A stretch of 64,000 bases of DNA from Sphingomonas sp. dw_22 (GTDB lineage Bacteria; Pseudomonadota; Alphaproteobacteria; Sphingomonadales; Sphingomonadaceae), in NCBI RefSeq assembly GCF_018449795.1, contig NZ_JAAVVE010000005.1:78898-142897 (forward strand). Reading direction: 5' to 3'. Positions within the stretch are counted from its first letter, which is position 1; each line of letters opens with the position of its first letter. A program made the position numbers and the translations under genes. The notes below the pieces were generated by a model. The model saw nothing but the letters and a program-made list of their open reading frames with translations, ran no database searches and was not told where the DNA came from. Positions 40,650-49,757 of the stretch are shown here, piece by piece.

Positions 40650-41981
40650 ATGACGGTCACCACCCGCTTCGCCCCCAGCCCGACCGGCGGCCTGCACGTC
40701 GGAAATCTGCGAACGGCGCTCCATAACTGGCTGTTCGCGCGCCGGCATGGCGGGCGGTTCCTGCTGCGCATCGACGATACCGATCTGGCGCGATCCGAGG
40801 AGCGCCATGTCGATTCGATCCGCGCCGATCTTGCCTGGCTGGGGCTCATCCCCGATGGCGAGGAGCGCCAGTCCGCCCGCTTCGATCGCTATGAGGCACG
40901 CTTCGCCGATCTGATCGCGGCAGGCCGCGTCTATCCGGCCTATGAGACCGCAGAGGAACTGGACCTCAAGCGCAAGGTGCTGCTCGGCCGCGGCCTGCCG
41001 CCGGTCTATGACCGCGCCGCGCTGGCGCTGAGCGACGCCGACCGCACCAGGCTGGAGGTGGAGGGCGTGCAGCCGCACTGGCGCTTCCGGCTCGATCACG
41101 AAGCGGGAATCGAATGGGACGATCTCGTCCGCGGCCCCCAGCGTTTCGATCCGAAGACGATGAGCGATCCCGTCGTCCGCCGTGCCGACGGCTCCTGGCT
41201 TTATCTGCTGCCCTCGGTGATCGACGATATCGACATGGGCGTCAGCCATGTCGTGCGCGGCGAGGATCATGTTTCCAACACCGCGACCCAGCTCCAGATG
41301 TTCTCCGCGCTGGGTGCCACGCCCCCGGCCTTCGCCCATGAAGCGCTGCTCACCGGCAATGAAGGCAAGCTCTCCAAGCGGCTAGGCTCGCTCGGCGTCG
41401 CGCATTTCCGCGAGATCGGCATCGAGCCCCAGGCGCTGATCGCGCTGCTCGCCCGGCTCGGCACCAGCGATCCGGTCGAGCCCTTCGCCGATCCCGCCCC
41501 GCTGATCGAGGGCTTCGATTTCGCCCGTTTCGGCCGTGCGCCCGCCCGTTTCGACGAAGCCGAGCTCGCCCAGCTCAACGCCCGGATCGTCCACCAGCTC
41601 GGCTTCGACCGCGTCGCCGCGCGCCTCCCCGCCGGCATGGACGCTGCGGCATGGGAAGTGATCCGCCCCAATCTCTCCACCGTCGCCGCGGCCGCGGACT
41701 GGTGGGCGGTGGTCGAAGGCCCCGTCGAGTCGCCCGCGCCGGCAGAGGAGGATCGCCCCTTCCTCGCCCGCGCCGCCGCGATCGCCGCCGCGATCGACTG
41801 GTCCGCGGATCCTTGGCACGCGCTCACCACCGCGCTCAAGGCAGAGACCGATCGCAAGGGCCGCGCGCTCTTCCTCCCCCTGCGCCTCGCGCTCACCGGC
41901 CGCGATCACGGGCCGGACATGGCCGCATTGCTGCCGCTGATCGGCAAGGATCGTGCGATCGCCCGCCTCTCGGCCGTGTGA
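40650..41981 (+). CDS. gltX: Glutamyl-tRNA synthetase
   Basis: This 443-residue enzyme has the class I signature FAPSPTGGLHVGNLRTAL (HVGN variant of HIGH) and KLSKRLGSLGV (KMSKS type). Glutamate-specific motifs such as RIDDTDLARS are present. Its length and HVGN signature fit the shorter type that coexists with a second GluRS in many alphaproteobacteria; one of the two sometimes charges tRNA-Gln. No second copy is in the window, so that role is inference. The gene is monocistronic and followed by the tonB-like gene after 87 bases. Confidence 0.92.
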   Translation: MTVTTRFAPSPTGGLHVGNLRTALHNWLFARRHGGRFLLRIDDTDLARSEERHVDSIRADLAWLGLIPDGEERQSARFDRYEARFADLIAAGRVYPAYETAEELDLKRKVLLGRGLPPVYDRAALALSDADRTRLEVEGVQPHWRFRLDHEAGIEWDDLVRGPQRFDPKTMSDPVVRRADGSWLYLLPSVIDDIDMGVSHVVRGEDHVSNTATQLQMFSALGATPPAFAHEALLTGNEGKLSKRLGSLGVAHFREIGIEPQALIALLARLGTSDPVEPFADPAPLIEGFDFARFGRAPARFDEAELAQLNARIVHQLGFDRVAARLPAGMDAAAWEVIRPNLSTVAAAADWWAVVEGPVESPAPAEEDRPFLARAAAIAAAIDWSADPWHALTTALKAETDRKGRALFLPLRLALTGRDHGPDMAALLPLIGKDRAIARLSAV

Positions 41982-42068
41982 ACACGAAACTATTTGCCTA
42001 TCACATGTCATGATGTAACATCACTGTGGCCGGCGCATCAGACCGGCACAGGAGATGGAGTGCAAGAA

Positions 42069-42740
42069 ATGTACGCCAATCAAGGATACCAGCCCCCGCA
42101 TTCGCGCGGCGTCAGCTTCAGTGCGGCGCTTGTGCTCAACGCGGCGCTCATCGCCGGCCTGATCTTCTCGGCGCCCGATTTCCTGCCCAAGCCGCCGCCG
42201 ACGGTGCTCACCGGCACGAACATCCCGATCGAGAAGCCGCAGCCCGAACCGCCCAAGCCGCAACCCAAGGTAGACCAGCGCGACGTCGCCCGGGCGCCGC
42301 TCCCCACCGCGCCCGATCCGATCATCCCGACCAGGTCGGAGAACCCGACGGAGACGACGCCGATCATCTATCCGCCGCTGCCGCCTCAGCTCCCGGCTTC
42401 GGACACCGGACCGGTGGCCCAGCCCGAGCCGCCCAAGGCGCTGCCGCCGCTGGTCGGCGCGGCGCAGGATCCGCGCTATCTCCGCGACTTCCAGCCGGAA
42501 TATCCCTCGTCCGAGCTGCGCGCCCAGCGCGACGGCCAGGTCAGCGTCCGCATCCTGATCGGCATCGACGGGCGCGTGAAGGCGGTCGAGCAGATCCGCG
42601 CCACCAGCACCGCATTCTTCGAGGCGACCAAGCGCCAGGCGCTCGGCAAGTGGCGCTTCAAGCCCGCCACGCGCGGCGGCGTTCCCGAGGAAAGCTGGAA
42701 GGTGATGAACGTCCGCTTCGAGCTCGAAAACGCCCGGTAG
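42069..42740 (+). CDS. Energy transducer TonB-like protein
   Basis: This 223-residue protein has an N-terminal cytoplasmic stub and a membrane helix (about 17-36, SAALVLNAALIAGLIFSAPDF), a Pro-rich linker (about 45-140), and a C-terminal TonB domain (GQVSVRILIGIDGRVKAVEQ, then QALGKWRFKPATRGG). It links ExbBD energy to outer-membrane receptors. ExbB and ExbD are not adjacent. The ATG at 42069 is chosen because the in-frame residues upstream are unlike the family. A 115-residue membrane protein follows on the same strand. Confidence 0.87.
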   Translation: MYANQGYQPPHSRGVSFSAALVLNAALIAGLIFSAPDFLPKPPPTVLTGTNIPIEKPQPEPPKPQPKVDQRDVARAPLPTAPDPIIPTRSENPTETTPIIYPPLPPQLPASDTGPVAQPEPPKALPPLVGAAQDPRYLRDFQPEYPSSELRAQRDGQVSVRILIGIDGRVKAVEQIRATSTAFFEATKRQALGKWRFKPATRGGVPEESWKVMNVRFELENAR

Positions 42741-42800
42741 CACAGGCGTTGAATGCGGGGGCTGGTCCCGACGCCCCCGCATCCCTATCTTCGCCCGGAG

Positions 42801-43148
42801 ATGACGTTCCTCAAATCCCTGTCCCCCCTGCGCGCGATTCGCGACCTGAGATTCTTCCTCGCGCAGCGCAAGCAGCATGAGCTCTGGTTCATGATGCTGT
42901 CGATGGCGATCACTTTCGTGATCCTGTGGATGTTCGTGAAGGATTCGCACATCGAATCTCCGTACAAGCGCAACATCATCTATGTGGAATCCTGGCCGAT
43001 CACCCGCACCGACGAGCAGATCCGCGCCCAGCAGAAGATCGATCAGGCCAAGAAGCATATCGCCGAGGAAGAGCTGGAGAAGCGCCGCAAGGCGAAGCAG
43101 GCGGAGTTCCAGAAGGTCGACGATTGGCTGACCAGCCACGGCTTCTGA
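42801..43148 (+). CDS. Hypothetical single-pass membrane protein
   Basis: This 115-residue protein has a basic N-terminal region, one membrane helix (about residues 27-46, ELWFMMLSMAITFVILWMFV), and a C-terminal highly charged helix rich in Lys/Glu/Gln (IDQAKKHIAEEELEKRRKAKQAEF). I recognise no characterised family. It lies between tonB and ribD with its stop next to the ribD start. CGGAG just upstream of the ATG supports this start over one 16 codons before it. Confidence 0.7.
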   Translation: MTFLKSLSPLRAIRDLRFFLAQRKQHELWFMMLSMAITFVILWMFVKDSHIESPYKRNIIYVESWPITRTDEQIRAQQKIDQAKKHIAEEELEKRRKAKQAEFQKVDDWLTSHGF

Positions 43149-43162
43149 GCGACGTCCGCTGG

Positions 43163-44107
43163 ATGGCGGCGGCGCTCGCGCTCTCGGAGCGCACCCGCGG
43201 CCGCACTGCGCCCAATCCCAATGTCGGCTGCGTGATCGTGAAGGCCGGCCGCGTCGTCGGCCGCGGCTGGACCCAGCCCGGCGGCCGTCCCCATGCCGAG
43301 GCGATGGCGCTGGCTCAGGCCGGCGAGTCCGCGCGCGGCGCCACCGCCTATGTGACGCTGGAGCCCTGCGCCCATGCCTCGCCGCGCGGCCCCGCCTGTA
43401 GCGGCCTGCTGGTCGAGGCGGGCGTCGCCCGCGTGGCGGTCGCGCTCGGCGACCCCGATCCGCGCACTGACGGCCAGGGCATCGCTCGCCTTCGCGGGGC
43501 AGGCATCGAAATCTCCGAACGCATCGGTGAAGGCGCCGCGCGCCGGGCGATGGCCGGCTTCCTCACACGCCGGGCGAAGGGCCGTCCCCAGGTCACGCTC
43601 AAGCTCGCCACGTCGCTCGACGGCCGCATCGCGCTTGCTTCGGGCGAGAGCCGCTGGATCACCGGGCCGGAAGCCCGCGCCCATGCCCATCTCGAACGTG
43701 CGCGCCACGAAGCGATCCTGGTCGGGCGGGGCACATATGACGCCGACGCGCCGAGCCTCGACGTCCGCCTGGCCGGACTGGAAGGCCGCTCGCCGCGCCG
43801 CCTGCTGCTTTCGACCGGGACGGCGCCGGAGGGCTGGAAAGCCGTTGCCGCTCCCGAGCGCATCGCCGATCTGGAGGGCGTGGATCACGTCCTGGTCGAA
43901 GGCGGTGCCGAAACCGCCGCTGCCTTCCTCCGCGCCGACCTGGTCGATCGCCTGCTTCTCTACCGCGCGCCGATCCTGATCGGCGCCGGCAAATCCGCGC
44001 TCGGTGATATCGGGCTCACCGATCTTGCTACGGCGCATAACCGCTGGAAACTGACCGATGCGCGCACGCTTGGCAGCGACCGGCTCGAAGTCTACGAGCG
44101 CGCTTGA
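43163..44107 (+). CDS. ribD: Bifunctional riboflavin deaminase-reductase RibD
   Basis: This 314-residue (or longer) enzyme carries out steps 2 and 3 of riboflavin synthesis. The zinc deaminase motif is HAEAMAL (His, Glu) with PCAHASPRGPACSG for the two Cys; the C-terminal reductase domain has LKLATSLDGRIAL and VLVEGGAETAAAFL. The ATG at 43163 gives a slightly truncated N-terminus; the conserved sequence (SDVRW) starts at 43148-43162, and the only start-like codon there is a CTG at 43145 that overlaps the previous stop. ribE overlaps by 3 bases. Confidence 0.9.
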   Translation: MAAALALSERTRGRTAPNPNVGCVIVKAGRVVGRGWTQPGGRPHAEAMALAQAGESARGATAYVTLEPCAHASPRGPACSGLLVEAGVARVAVALGDPDPRTDGQGIARLRGAGIEISERIGEGAARRAMAGFLTRRAKGRPQVTLKLATSLDGRIALASGESRWITGPEARAHAHLERARHEAILVGRGTYDADAPSLDVRLAGLEGRSPRRLLLSTGTAPEGWKAVAAPERIADLEGVDHVLVEGGAETAAAFLRADLVDRLLLYRAPILIGAGKSALGDIGLTDLATAHNRWKLTDARTLGSDRLEVYERA

Positions 44108-44715
44108 TGTTTACTGGAATCGTCTCCGATATCGGCCGGATCGAGGCCGCGGATCGCCAGGGCGACCTGCGCGTCCGCGTCTCCACCGCCTATGAAACCG
44201 ACGGCATCGATCTCGGCGCCTCCGTCTCCTGTTCGGGCGTCTGCCTGACGGTGGTCGACAAGGGGCCGGGCTGGATGGCGTTCGACGTCTCGGGAGAGAC
44301 GATCTCGCGCACCGCCGAGGGGCAATGGACCGCCGGCCGCAGCCTCAATCTCGAACGCGCGCTACGCCTCGGCGACGAGCTGGGCGGCCATATCGTCACC
44401 GGCCATGTCGACGGCATCGGCACGGTGAAGGATGTGCACGAGGAGGGCGGCTCGCACCGCGTCACCATCGCCGCCGGCCCCGAAATCGCTCCCTATGTCG
44501 CGCCGAAAGGCTCGATCACCGTCGACGGCGTCTCGCTGACCGTCAACGATGTGCGCGACACGGCCGAGGGCGTCGAATTCTACCTCAACATCATCCCCCA
44601 TACCGCGTCGGTCACCACTTTCGGCGATCTGAAGCCTGGCCAGGCGGTCAATCTCGAGATCGACGTGCTCGCGCGCTATCTCCAGCGCATGGAGGCGCTT
44701 CGTGCCAAGTCCTGA
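44107..44715 (+). CDS. ribE: Riboflavin synthase alpha chain
   Basis: This 202-residue enzyme disproportionates 6,7-dimethyl-8-ribityllumazine to riboflavin. Two similar barrels are visible, the first beginning MFTGIV with [13 protein letters not shown], the second [12 protein letters not shown] to [14 protein letters not shown]. The Met overlaps the ribD TGA (TGATG), and the 3' end overlaps the next gene by 14 bases. The operon order ribD-ribE-ribBX-ribH is the common one. Confidence 0.95.
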   Translation: MFTGIVSDIGRIEAADRQGDLRVRVSTAYETDGIDLGASVSCSGVCLTVVDKGPGWMAFDVSGETISRTAEGQWTAGRSLNLERALRLGDELGGHIVTGHVDGIGTVKDVHEEGGSHRVTIAAGPEIAPYVAPKGSITVDGVSLTVNDVRDTAEGVEFYLNIIPHTASVTTFGDLKPGQAVNLEIDVLARYLQRMEALRAKS

Positions 44716-45850
44716 ACGATCCAATGCTCTCAGCCGCCTGCGCCACGGCTTTCTCTCCAGCCCCGAGGAGCTGATCGACGAGGCGCGCAACGGCCGCATG
44801 TTCATCCTGGTCGATGACGAGGATCGCGAGAATGAAGGCGATCTCGTCATCCCCGCCCAGATGGCGACGCCCGATGCGATCAACTTCATGGCCAAATATG
44901 GCCGCGGCCTGATCTGCCTGGCGCTCACCAAGGAGCGCGTCGACACCCTCGGCCTGGAGCTGATGAGCCGCGCCAACGGCACAAGGCACGAAACCGCCTT
45001 CACCGTCTCGATCGAGGCGCGCGAAGGCGTCACCACCGGAATTTCCGCGGCGGATCGCGCGCGCACCGTCTCGGTCGCGATCGATGCGTCGAAGGGCAAG
45101 GACGACATCGTCACTCCCGGCCATGTCTTCCCGCTGGTCGCGCGCGACGGCGGCGTGCTGGTCCGCACCGGCCATACCGAGGCGGCGGTGGACGTCGCGC
45201 GGCTGGCAGGGCTCAATCCCTCCGGCGTGATCTGCGAGATCATGAAGGACGACGGGACGATGGCGCGGATGGACGATCTCGTCCCCTTCGCCCAGTTCCA
45301 CAATCTCAAGATCGGCACGATCCGCGACCTGATCGCCTATCGCCGCCGCCACGATCATCTGGTCGAGAAGCGCGCCGAGACCCGCTTCACCAGCGAATGG
45401 GGCGGCGAATGGACTGCGGTCACCTTCTGGAACAAGGCGACCGCCAGCGAGCAGGTCGCCCTGGTCAAGGGCAAGGTCGATCCTGCCAAGCCGACCCTGG
45501 TACGGATGCACGCGCTTTCGCCCTTCGGCGACATCTTCGGCGAATCGGGCGATCGCGGCGGGCTGCTCAGCCGCTCGATGGAAATCATCGGCCAGGAAGG
45601 CGCCGGCGTCGTCGTCGTCATCAACAAGCCGCGGCCGGACCAGTTCACCCTGGCGCTCCAGGCCCGCGAGGGTACGATCGCTGCCAAGGATATGGACGAG
45701 CTGCGCGATTACGGCGTCGGCGCGTCAATCCTTACCGAGCTCGGCGTGCAGGACATGGTCCTGCTCACCAACACCCACCACACCCTCATCGGTCTCGACG
45801 GCTATGGCCTGTCGATCGTCGGCGAGCGGCCGATCGATACGGATAGCTGA
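44702..45850 (+). CDS. ribB: 3,4-dihydroxy-2-butanone-4-phosphate synthase with degenerate GTP cyclohydrolase II domain (RibBX type)
   Basis: This 382-residue protein has an active-looking N-terminal DHBP synthase domain (about 1-215): Mg-binding [11 protein letters not shown] and [17 protein letters not shown]. The C-terminal half (about 220-382) is GTP cyclohydrolase II-like but lacks the zinc-binding Cys triad: where GCH II has ECLTGD...CDC, this reads [18 protein letters not shown]. This matches the RibBX form described in alphaproteobacteria. Another gene must supply GCH II activity. It starts with GTG in an overlap with ribE. Confidence 0.93.
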   Translation: MPSPERSNALSRLRHGFLSSPEELIDEARNGRMFILVDDEDRENEGDLVIPAQMATPDAINFMAKYGRGLICLALTKERVDTLGLELMSRANGTRHETAFTVSIEAREGVTTGISAADRARTVSVAIDASKGKDDIVTPGHVFPLVARDGGVLVRTGHTEAAVDVARLAGLNPSGVICEIMKDDGTMARMDDLVPFAQFHNLKIGTIRDLIAYRRRHDHLVEKRAETRFTSEWGGEWTAVTFWNKATASEQVALVKGKVDPAKPTLVRMHALSPFGDIFGESGDRGGLLSRSMEIIGQEGAGVVVVINKPRPDQFTLALQAREGTIAAKDMDELRDYGVGASILTELGVQDMVLLTNTHHTLIGLDGYGLSIVGERPIDTDS

Positions 45851-46269
45851 TGGCAAAGATTCTCATCGTCGAAGCGCGTTTCTATGCGCACCTGAACGAC
45901 CTGCTGCTGGCGGGCGCCCGCGCCGCGATCGAGGAAGCGGGGCACAGCCATGAGACGATCACCGTCCCCGGCGCGCTGGAGATTCCCGGCGCGGTTTCGA
46001 TGGCGGCGGAGAGCGGCCGCTATGACGGCTTCGTTGCGCTGGGCGTGGTGATCCGCGGCGAGACCTATCATTTCGAGATCGTCGCGGGCGAAAGCGCGCG
46101 CGGGCTGATGGCGCTGTCGATGGACGGGCTGTGCGTCGGCAACGGCATCCTGACGGTCGAGAACGAGGCCCAGGCGCTGACGCGCGCGAAGCCGGACGAG
46201 AAGGACAAGGGCGGCGAGGCGGCCAAGGCGGCGCTGGCGATGCTGGCGCTCAAGAGCCGCTTCGGCTGA
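45850..46269 (+). CDS. ribH: 6,7-dimethyl-8-ribityllumazine synthase
   Basis: This 139-residue enzyme condenses the RibB and RibD pathway products to lumazine. The typical parts are [52 protein letters not shown] (across residues about 38-90, with the Glu-Thr-Tyr-His-Phe motif) and [15 protein letters not shown]. The start overlaps the ribB stop as TGATG. It forms icosahedral or pentameric assemblies in other bacteria. No FMN riboswitch is visible upstream of the operon. Confidence 0.94.
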   Translation: MAKILIVEARFYAHLNDLLLAGARAAIEEAGHSHETITVPGALEIPGAVSMAAESGRYDGFVALGVVIRGETYHFEIVAGESARGLMALSMDGLCVGNGILTVENEAQALTRAKPDEKDKGGEAAKAALAMLALKSRFG

Positions 46270-46274
46270 CGCGC

Positions 46275-46682
46275 ATGAAGCCGCCTGCCACTCGCTACCG
46301 CGTCGTGGAGAAGGGCCGGCGGCTCGTGGTGATCGATACGCTGACCGGTGCTCCGGTCAGCGAGCATGGCGACGGCACGCTGCCCGCCCAGCCGGTCCGG
46401 CGCAGCCCCGCGGGGGTCGATGACGGTTCGGTCTTCATCACCCGCGCCTGGTATGACGAAAAGGCGCCGCGCACCGTCCGATTGAACTATGCGACGCGCC
46501 AGCGGATCAAGAATATCCGCTTCGCCATCGCCCTGGCGGCGGCGATCTTTGTGGTGCTGCTCTTCCTGTTCTGGCCCTTTTCACTGATCCTGTTCGCCGT
46601 GCCGCTTGTGCAGCCGAAGCTGCACAAGCAGGCGCGCGGCGCGGTCACCCGCTGGATCGACGGCTTCGATCAGGCCGCCTGA
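46275..46682 (+). CDS. Hypothetical membrane protein after ribH
   Basis: This 135-residue protein has a soluble N-terminal half with WYDEKAPRTVRLNYATRQRIKNIR, then two or three close membrane helices (about 80-115, IALAAAIFVVLLFLFWPFSLILFAVPLV) and a basic tail. I do not recognise a family. The ATG lies 5 bases after the ribH stop, so it is the last gene of the riboflavin operon by position, though a functional link is unproven. Its 3' end overlaps the next convergent gene by 13 bases. Confidence 0.68.
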   Translation: MKPPATRYRVVEKGRRLVVIDTLTGAPVSEHGDGTLPAQPVRRSPAGVDDGSVFITRAWYDEKAPRTVRLNYATRQRIKNIRFAIALAAAIFVVLLFLFWPFSLILFAVPLVQPKLHKQARGAVTRWIDGFDQAA

Positions 46683-47779
46683 GCCTCGTCCCAGCGCGGA
46701 TAATCGGTATAGCCCTCGGCCCCGCCGACATAGAACAGGTTCTCGCGCGGCGGATTGAGAGGCAATTTCTCGGCGATGCGGCGCGGCAGGTCCGGATTGG
46801 CGAGGAAGGTGCGGCCGAACGCGATCGCATCGGCCTCGCCCGCGTCGAGCGCCGCCTGGGCATCGTCGCCATGATAATCGGCGTTGAGTGCCAACGGCCC
46901 CTTGAACACCTTGCGCATCAGCGGGTGGATCGGCGGATGGTCGGGCGCGCCGCGCGTGCCGCCGGGACGCGGCTCGCGCATCTCCAGGAAGGCGATGCCG
47001 ATATCGTCCAGCGCCGCCGCGGCCGCTTCGAACAAGGGCGCCGGGTTGCTGTCGTTGACGCCCTGCACCTCGCCATTGGGCGATAGGCGGACGCCGGTGC
47101 GATCCGCGCCGATCGTGTCGACCACGCGCTGCGTCACTTCGCGCAGCAGCCGGATGCGGTTCGGGATCGACCCGCCATATTCGTCGTCGCGGAAATTCGA
47201 ATTGTCGCGCAGGAACTGGTCGATCAGATAGCCGTTTGCGGCGTGGATCTGCACCCCGTCGAAGCCCGCGCGGATCGCGTTGCTCGCGGCATGGGCATAG
47301 TCGTCTAGGATGCCGGGGATCTCATCGACCCGTAGCGCCCGCGCCTGGCTATAGGGCCGCTGGATCTCGCCGCTGTCCTCGGCCGGATAGGTGCGCACCT
47401 TGCCCGGCGCGGTGGTCGCCGAGGCGGAGACCGGCGGCTCGCCGCCCAGGAAGTCCGAATGGACCAGCCGGCCCATATGCCAGAGCTGCGAGACGATCCG
47501 CCCGCCGGCATCGTGGACCGCCTGCACCACCGGCTTCCATGCCTCGACCTGCTCGTCGGTCCAGATGCCGGGCGCATAGGCCCAGCCCAGTCCCTGGCGG
47601 CTGATGCCGGTCGCCTCGGAGATGATGAGCCCCGCCCCGGCGCGCTGGGCGTAATATTCGGCCATGATCGGCGTCGGCACATGCTCGCGCGTCGCGCGGC
47701 CGCGGGTGAGCGGCGACATGAAGATGCGGTTCGGCGCGCGGATCGCGCCGAGCTGGATGGGATCGAACAGGCTCGGCAT
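46670..47779 (-). CDS. Old yellow enzyme family alkene reductase
   Basis: This 369-residue flavoprotein uses FMN and NAD(P)H to reduce activated C=C bonds and nitro esters. It begins MPSLFDPIQLGAIRAPNRIFMSPLTRGRA, has the FMN-proximal QLWHMGRLVH, the substrate-binding pair and catalytic region in HAANGYLIDQFLRDNSNFRDDEYGG, and C-terminal AIAFGRTFLANPDLPRR. These match the NemA/OYE group. The Met at 47779 is preferred over one 26 codons upstream. It stands alone, convergent with the riboflavin operon, which supplies its cofactor precursor. Confidence 0.92.
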   Translation of the reverse strand: MPSLFDPIQLGAIRAPNRIFMSPLTRGRATREHVPTPIMAEYYAQRAGAGLIISEATGISRQGLGWAYAPGIWTDEQVEAWKPVVQAVHDAGGRIVSQLWHMGRLVHSDFLGGEPPVSASATTAPGKVRTYPAEDSGEIQRPYSQARALRVDEIPGILDDYAHAASNAIRAGFDGVQIHAANGYLIDQFLRDNSNFRDDEYGGSIPNRIRLLREVTQRVVDTIGADRTGVRLSPNGEVQGVNDSNPAPLFEAAAAALDDIGIAFLEMREPRPGGTRGAPDHPPIHPLMRKVFKGPLALNADYHGDDAQAALDAGEADAIAFGRTFLANPDLPRRIAEKLPLNPPRENLFYVGGAEGYTDYPRWDEAQAA

Positions 47780-47835
47780 ATCCAGGATAATCCCTTCTGT
47801 TGTGACGCAGCGAAAATAGGGCGCTACAGGGCGCC

Positions 47836-48765
47836 ATGCACGATTCCGGCCCCCCAAGAAAAACTCTCCGCAACGAAACAGCGCATATGTTGCCGCTCGC
47901 CGCTTTGCTCGGGGGCAATATCGCGCTCGCTTTTGGTCCGTGGTTTGTCCGGCTCGCCGATGTGGGGCCGGTCGCGGCCGGATTCTGGCGGATCGCGCTC
48001 GCCGCGCCGGTGCTGGTCGCGCTCGCCTATGCCACGTCGCGGCGGCCGTTCGCGCATGTGCGCGCGCTTTGGCTGCCGGTGCTGTTCAGCGGCATCGCCT
48101 TCGCCGGCGATCTGGGGATGTGGCATCTCGGCATCCTGCGCACCACCCTCGCCAACGCCACCTTGTTCGGCAATTCGGCGATCCTGATGTTTCCGATCTA
48201 CGGCTTCCTGGTCGCGCGCGCCTGGCCCACCCGCTCGCAGGGGATCGCGCTGCTCCTTGCCGCCGTCGGTGCCGCATTGCTGCTCGGCCGCTCCTATGAG
48301 CTTTCGCCCAAGAATCTCGCCGGCGATCTGCTCTGCCTGATCGCGGGCACGGTCTACACCGTCTATATCATCCTGATGTCCCGCGTCCGCTCGGCGATGG
48401 CGCCGATCCCGGTGCTTGCCCTGGCGACTCTCGCCAGCGCGCTGCCGCTGCTTCTGACTGCGCTGGCGCTTCATGAGACGATCTGGCCGGAGAAATGGGG
48501 GGTGCTGATCGGGCTCGCGCTCGCCAGCCAGGTGCTGGGCCAGGGGCTGATGATCTATGCGATCGGCCATCTCTCCCCGCTCGTTATCGGCATCGCTTTG
48601 CTCACCCAGCCGATCGTCGCCGGCGCCGTGGGCTGGCTGGCCTATGGCGAGCGGCTCGGCCTGCCCGATTTCATCGGCGCGGTGCTGGTGGCGATCGCGC
48701 TGGTGCTGGTCCGCGCCGGCGGGCCGCGGGTTGCTTCGGCCGACGGGGAGCCTAAACCGGCATGA
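47836..48765 (+). CDS. DMT (EamA) family transporter
   Basis: This 309-residue protein has ten membrane helices in the two EamA repeats (about 15-150 and 165-300). The repeat signature PLVIGIALLTQPIVAGAVGWLAYGERLG is in the second half, and an analogous ATLFGNSAILMFPIYGFLV in the first. DMT exporters move amino acids and small metabolites; the substrate is unknown. Its 3' end overlaps the COQ9 start by 4 bases. Confidence 0.87.
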   Translation: MHDSGPPRKTLRNETAHMLPLAALLGGNIALAFGPWFVRLADVGPVAAGFWRIALAAPVLVALAYATSRRPFAHVRALWLPVLFSGIAFAGDLGMWHLGILRTTLANATLFGNSAILMFPIYGFLVARAWPTRSQGIALLLAAVGAALLLGRSYELSPKNLAGDLLCLIAGTVYTVYIILMSRVRSAMAPIPVLALATLASALPLLLTALALHETIWPEKWGVLIGLALASQVLGQGLMIYAIGHLSPLVIGIALLTQPIVAGAVGWLAYGERLGLPDFIGAVLVAIALVLVRAGGPRVASADGEPKPA

Positions 48766-49421
48766 TGGACTTGGCTGACGCGACTCTCGACGAAATCCGC
48801 TCCGCTCTGGCGCCTGCCGTGGCCGCCAATGCCGCGTTCGACGGCTGGAACGCGCGCGCCGTGGATGCCGCCGCCGACGCTGCCGGCGTGGACCGCGACG
48901 TCGCGCATCTTGCCTTTTCCGGCGGCCCGCTCGCAATGATCGATGCCTGGTTCGCGCATGTCGATGCCGCCATGCGCGCCCGCTTCACGCCCGAGCAATT
49001 GGCGGCGATGAAGATCCGCGAGCGCATCACCGCCCTGGTCGAGGCGCGCCTGGATCTGGTCGCGGCGCATCGCGATGCGCTCGGCCGCGCGCTCGCGATC
49101 CTTGCCATGCCCCAGAACGTCGCCCGCGCCGCCCGCCTCGGCTGGCGCGCCGCCGATGCGATGTGGCGCGCCGCGGGCGACACCGCGACCGACTACAACC
49201 ACTATACCAAGCGCGCGATCCTGGCCGGCGTCTATGGCGCCACCGTCACCGTGTTCCTCAACGACGAGAGCGAGGGCCATGCCGATACCAGCGCCTTCCT
49301 CGCGCGGCGGATCGAAGGCATCATGCGCTTCGAGAAGACCAAGGCGCAGTTCCTCGTCCGCGCCGCCCATCGCCCCAGCCTGTCGCGCTTCATCGGCCGG
49401 CTGCGTTATCCCGTGGTCTGA
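48762..49421 (+). CDS. COQ9 family ubiquinone biosynthesis protein
   Basis: This 219-residue protein matches the bacterial COQ9 family, which resembles a TetR-like lipid-binding fold and presents quinone intermediates to Coq7. The C-terminal signature reads DYNHYTKRAILAGVYGATVTVFLNDESEGHADTSAFLARRIEGIMRFEK (about residues 135-190). It overlaps the DMT transporter gene by 4 bases. Bacterial COQ9 is typical of alphaproteobacteria. No other ubiquinone gene is adjacent. Confidence 0.88.
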   Translation: MMDLADATLDEIRSALAPAVAANAAFDGWNARAVDAAADAAGVDRDVAHLAFSGGPLAMIDAWFAHVDAAMRARFTPEQLAAMKIRERITALVEARLDLVAAHRDALGRALAILAMPQNVARAARLGWRAADAMWRAAGDTATDYNHYTKRAILAGVYGATVTVFLNDESEGHADTSAFLARRIEGIMRFEKTKAQFLVRAAHRPSLSRFIGRLRYPVV

Positions 49422-49459
49422 TCGCAATCGGGAATTGCCCTACTAGCGCGACCCTCCGG

Positions 49460-49478
49460 TTATTGATAATTAGTCGCA
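49460..49478. promoter_or_regulatory. Candidate iron-regulator (Fur) site before feoA
   Basis: The stretch TTATTGATAATTAGTCGC contains the TGATAATT core of Fur-type sites, 3-20 bases upstream of the feoA ATG. feoAB is an established Fur target. The second half of a classical 19-base palindrome is weak, so the call is tentative. Confidence 0.3.
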
Positions 49479-49480
49479 GC

Positions 49481-49756
49481 ATGAATGCCCCCGCTGCGAT
49501 TCCCGTGCCCGTTCGTCTCGCACATCTCCCGCGCCAGCATCCCGGCACGGTCTCGTCCGTCGATTGGGATCGGCTTGCCGAGCCCGAGGCGCGGCGCCTG
49601 CGCGAGCTGGGGCTCGACGAAGGCGTCGAGGTCGAGCTGCTTCACCGTTCGGGCCTGCTCGGCGGCGGACCCGTGGCCTGCCGGATCGGCCGCATGACCG
49701 TGGCGCTGCGCCGCCATGTCGCCGCCGCGATTCACGTCCTGCCGCCGGCCGCCTGA
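49481..49756 (+). CDS. feoA: FeoA family protein
   Basis: This 91-residue cytosolic protein is an SH3-like FeoA domain, which assists FeoB in ferrous iron uptake. Recognisable parts are RRLRELGLDEGVEVELLHRSG and CRIGRMTVALRRHVAAAIHV. The ATG at 49481 is chosen over earlier in-frame positions because the family starts here. feoB starts 1 base after its stop. Confidence 0.88.
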   Translation: MNAPAAIPVPVRLAHLPRQHPGTVSSVDWDRLAEPEARRLRELGLDEGVEVELLHRSGLLGGGPVACRIGRMTVALRRHVAAAIHVLPPAA

Positions 49757-49757
49757 C

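Noticed and set aside
42010..42068. Riboswitch or attenuator before the tonB-like gene
   Set aside because: The gap is only 87 bases from gltX and shows no conserved fold I can recognise.
43100..43165. FMN riboswitch upstream of the riboflavin operon
   Set aside because: ribD overlaps the preceding gene and no RFN-type conserved sequence is present.
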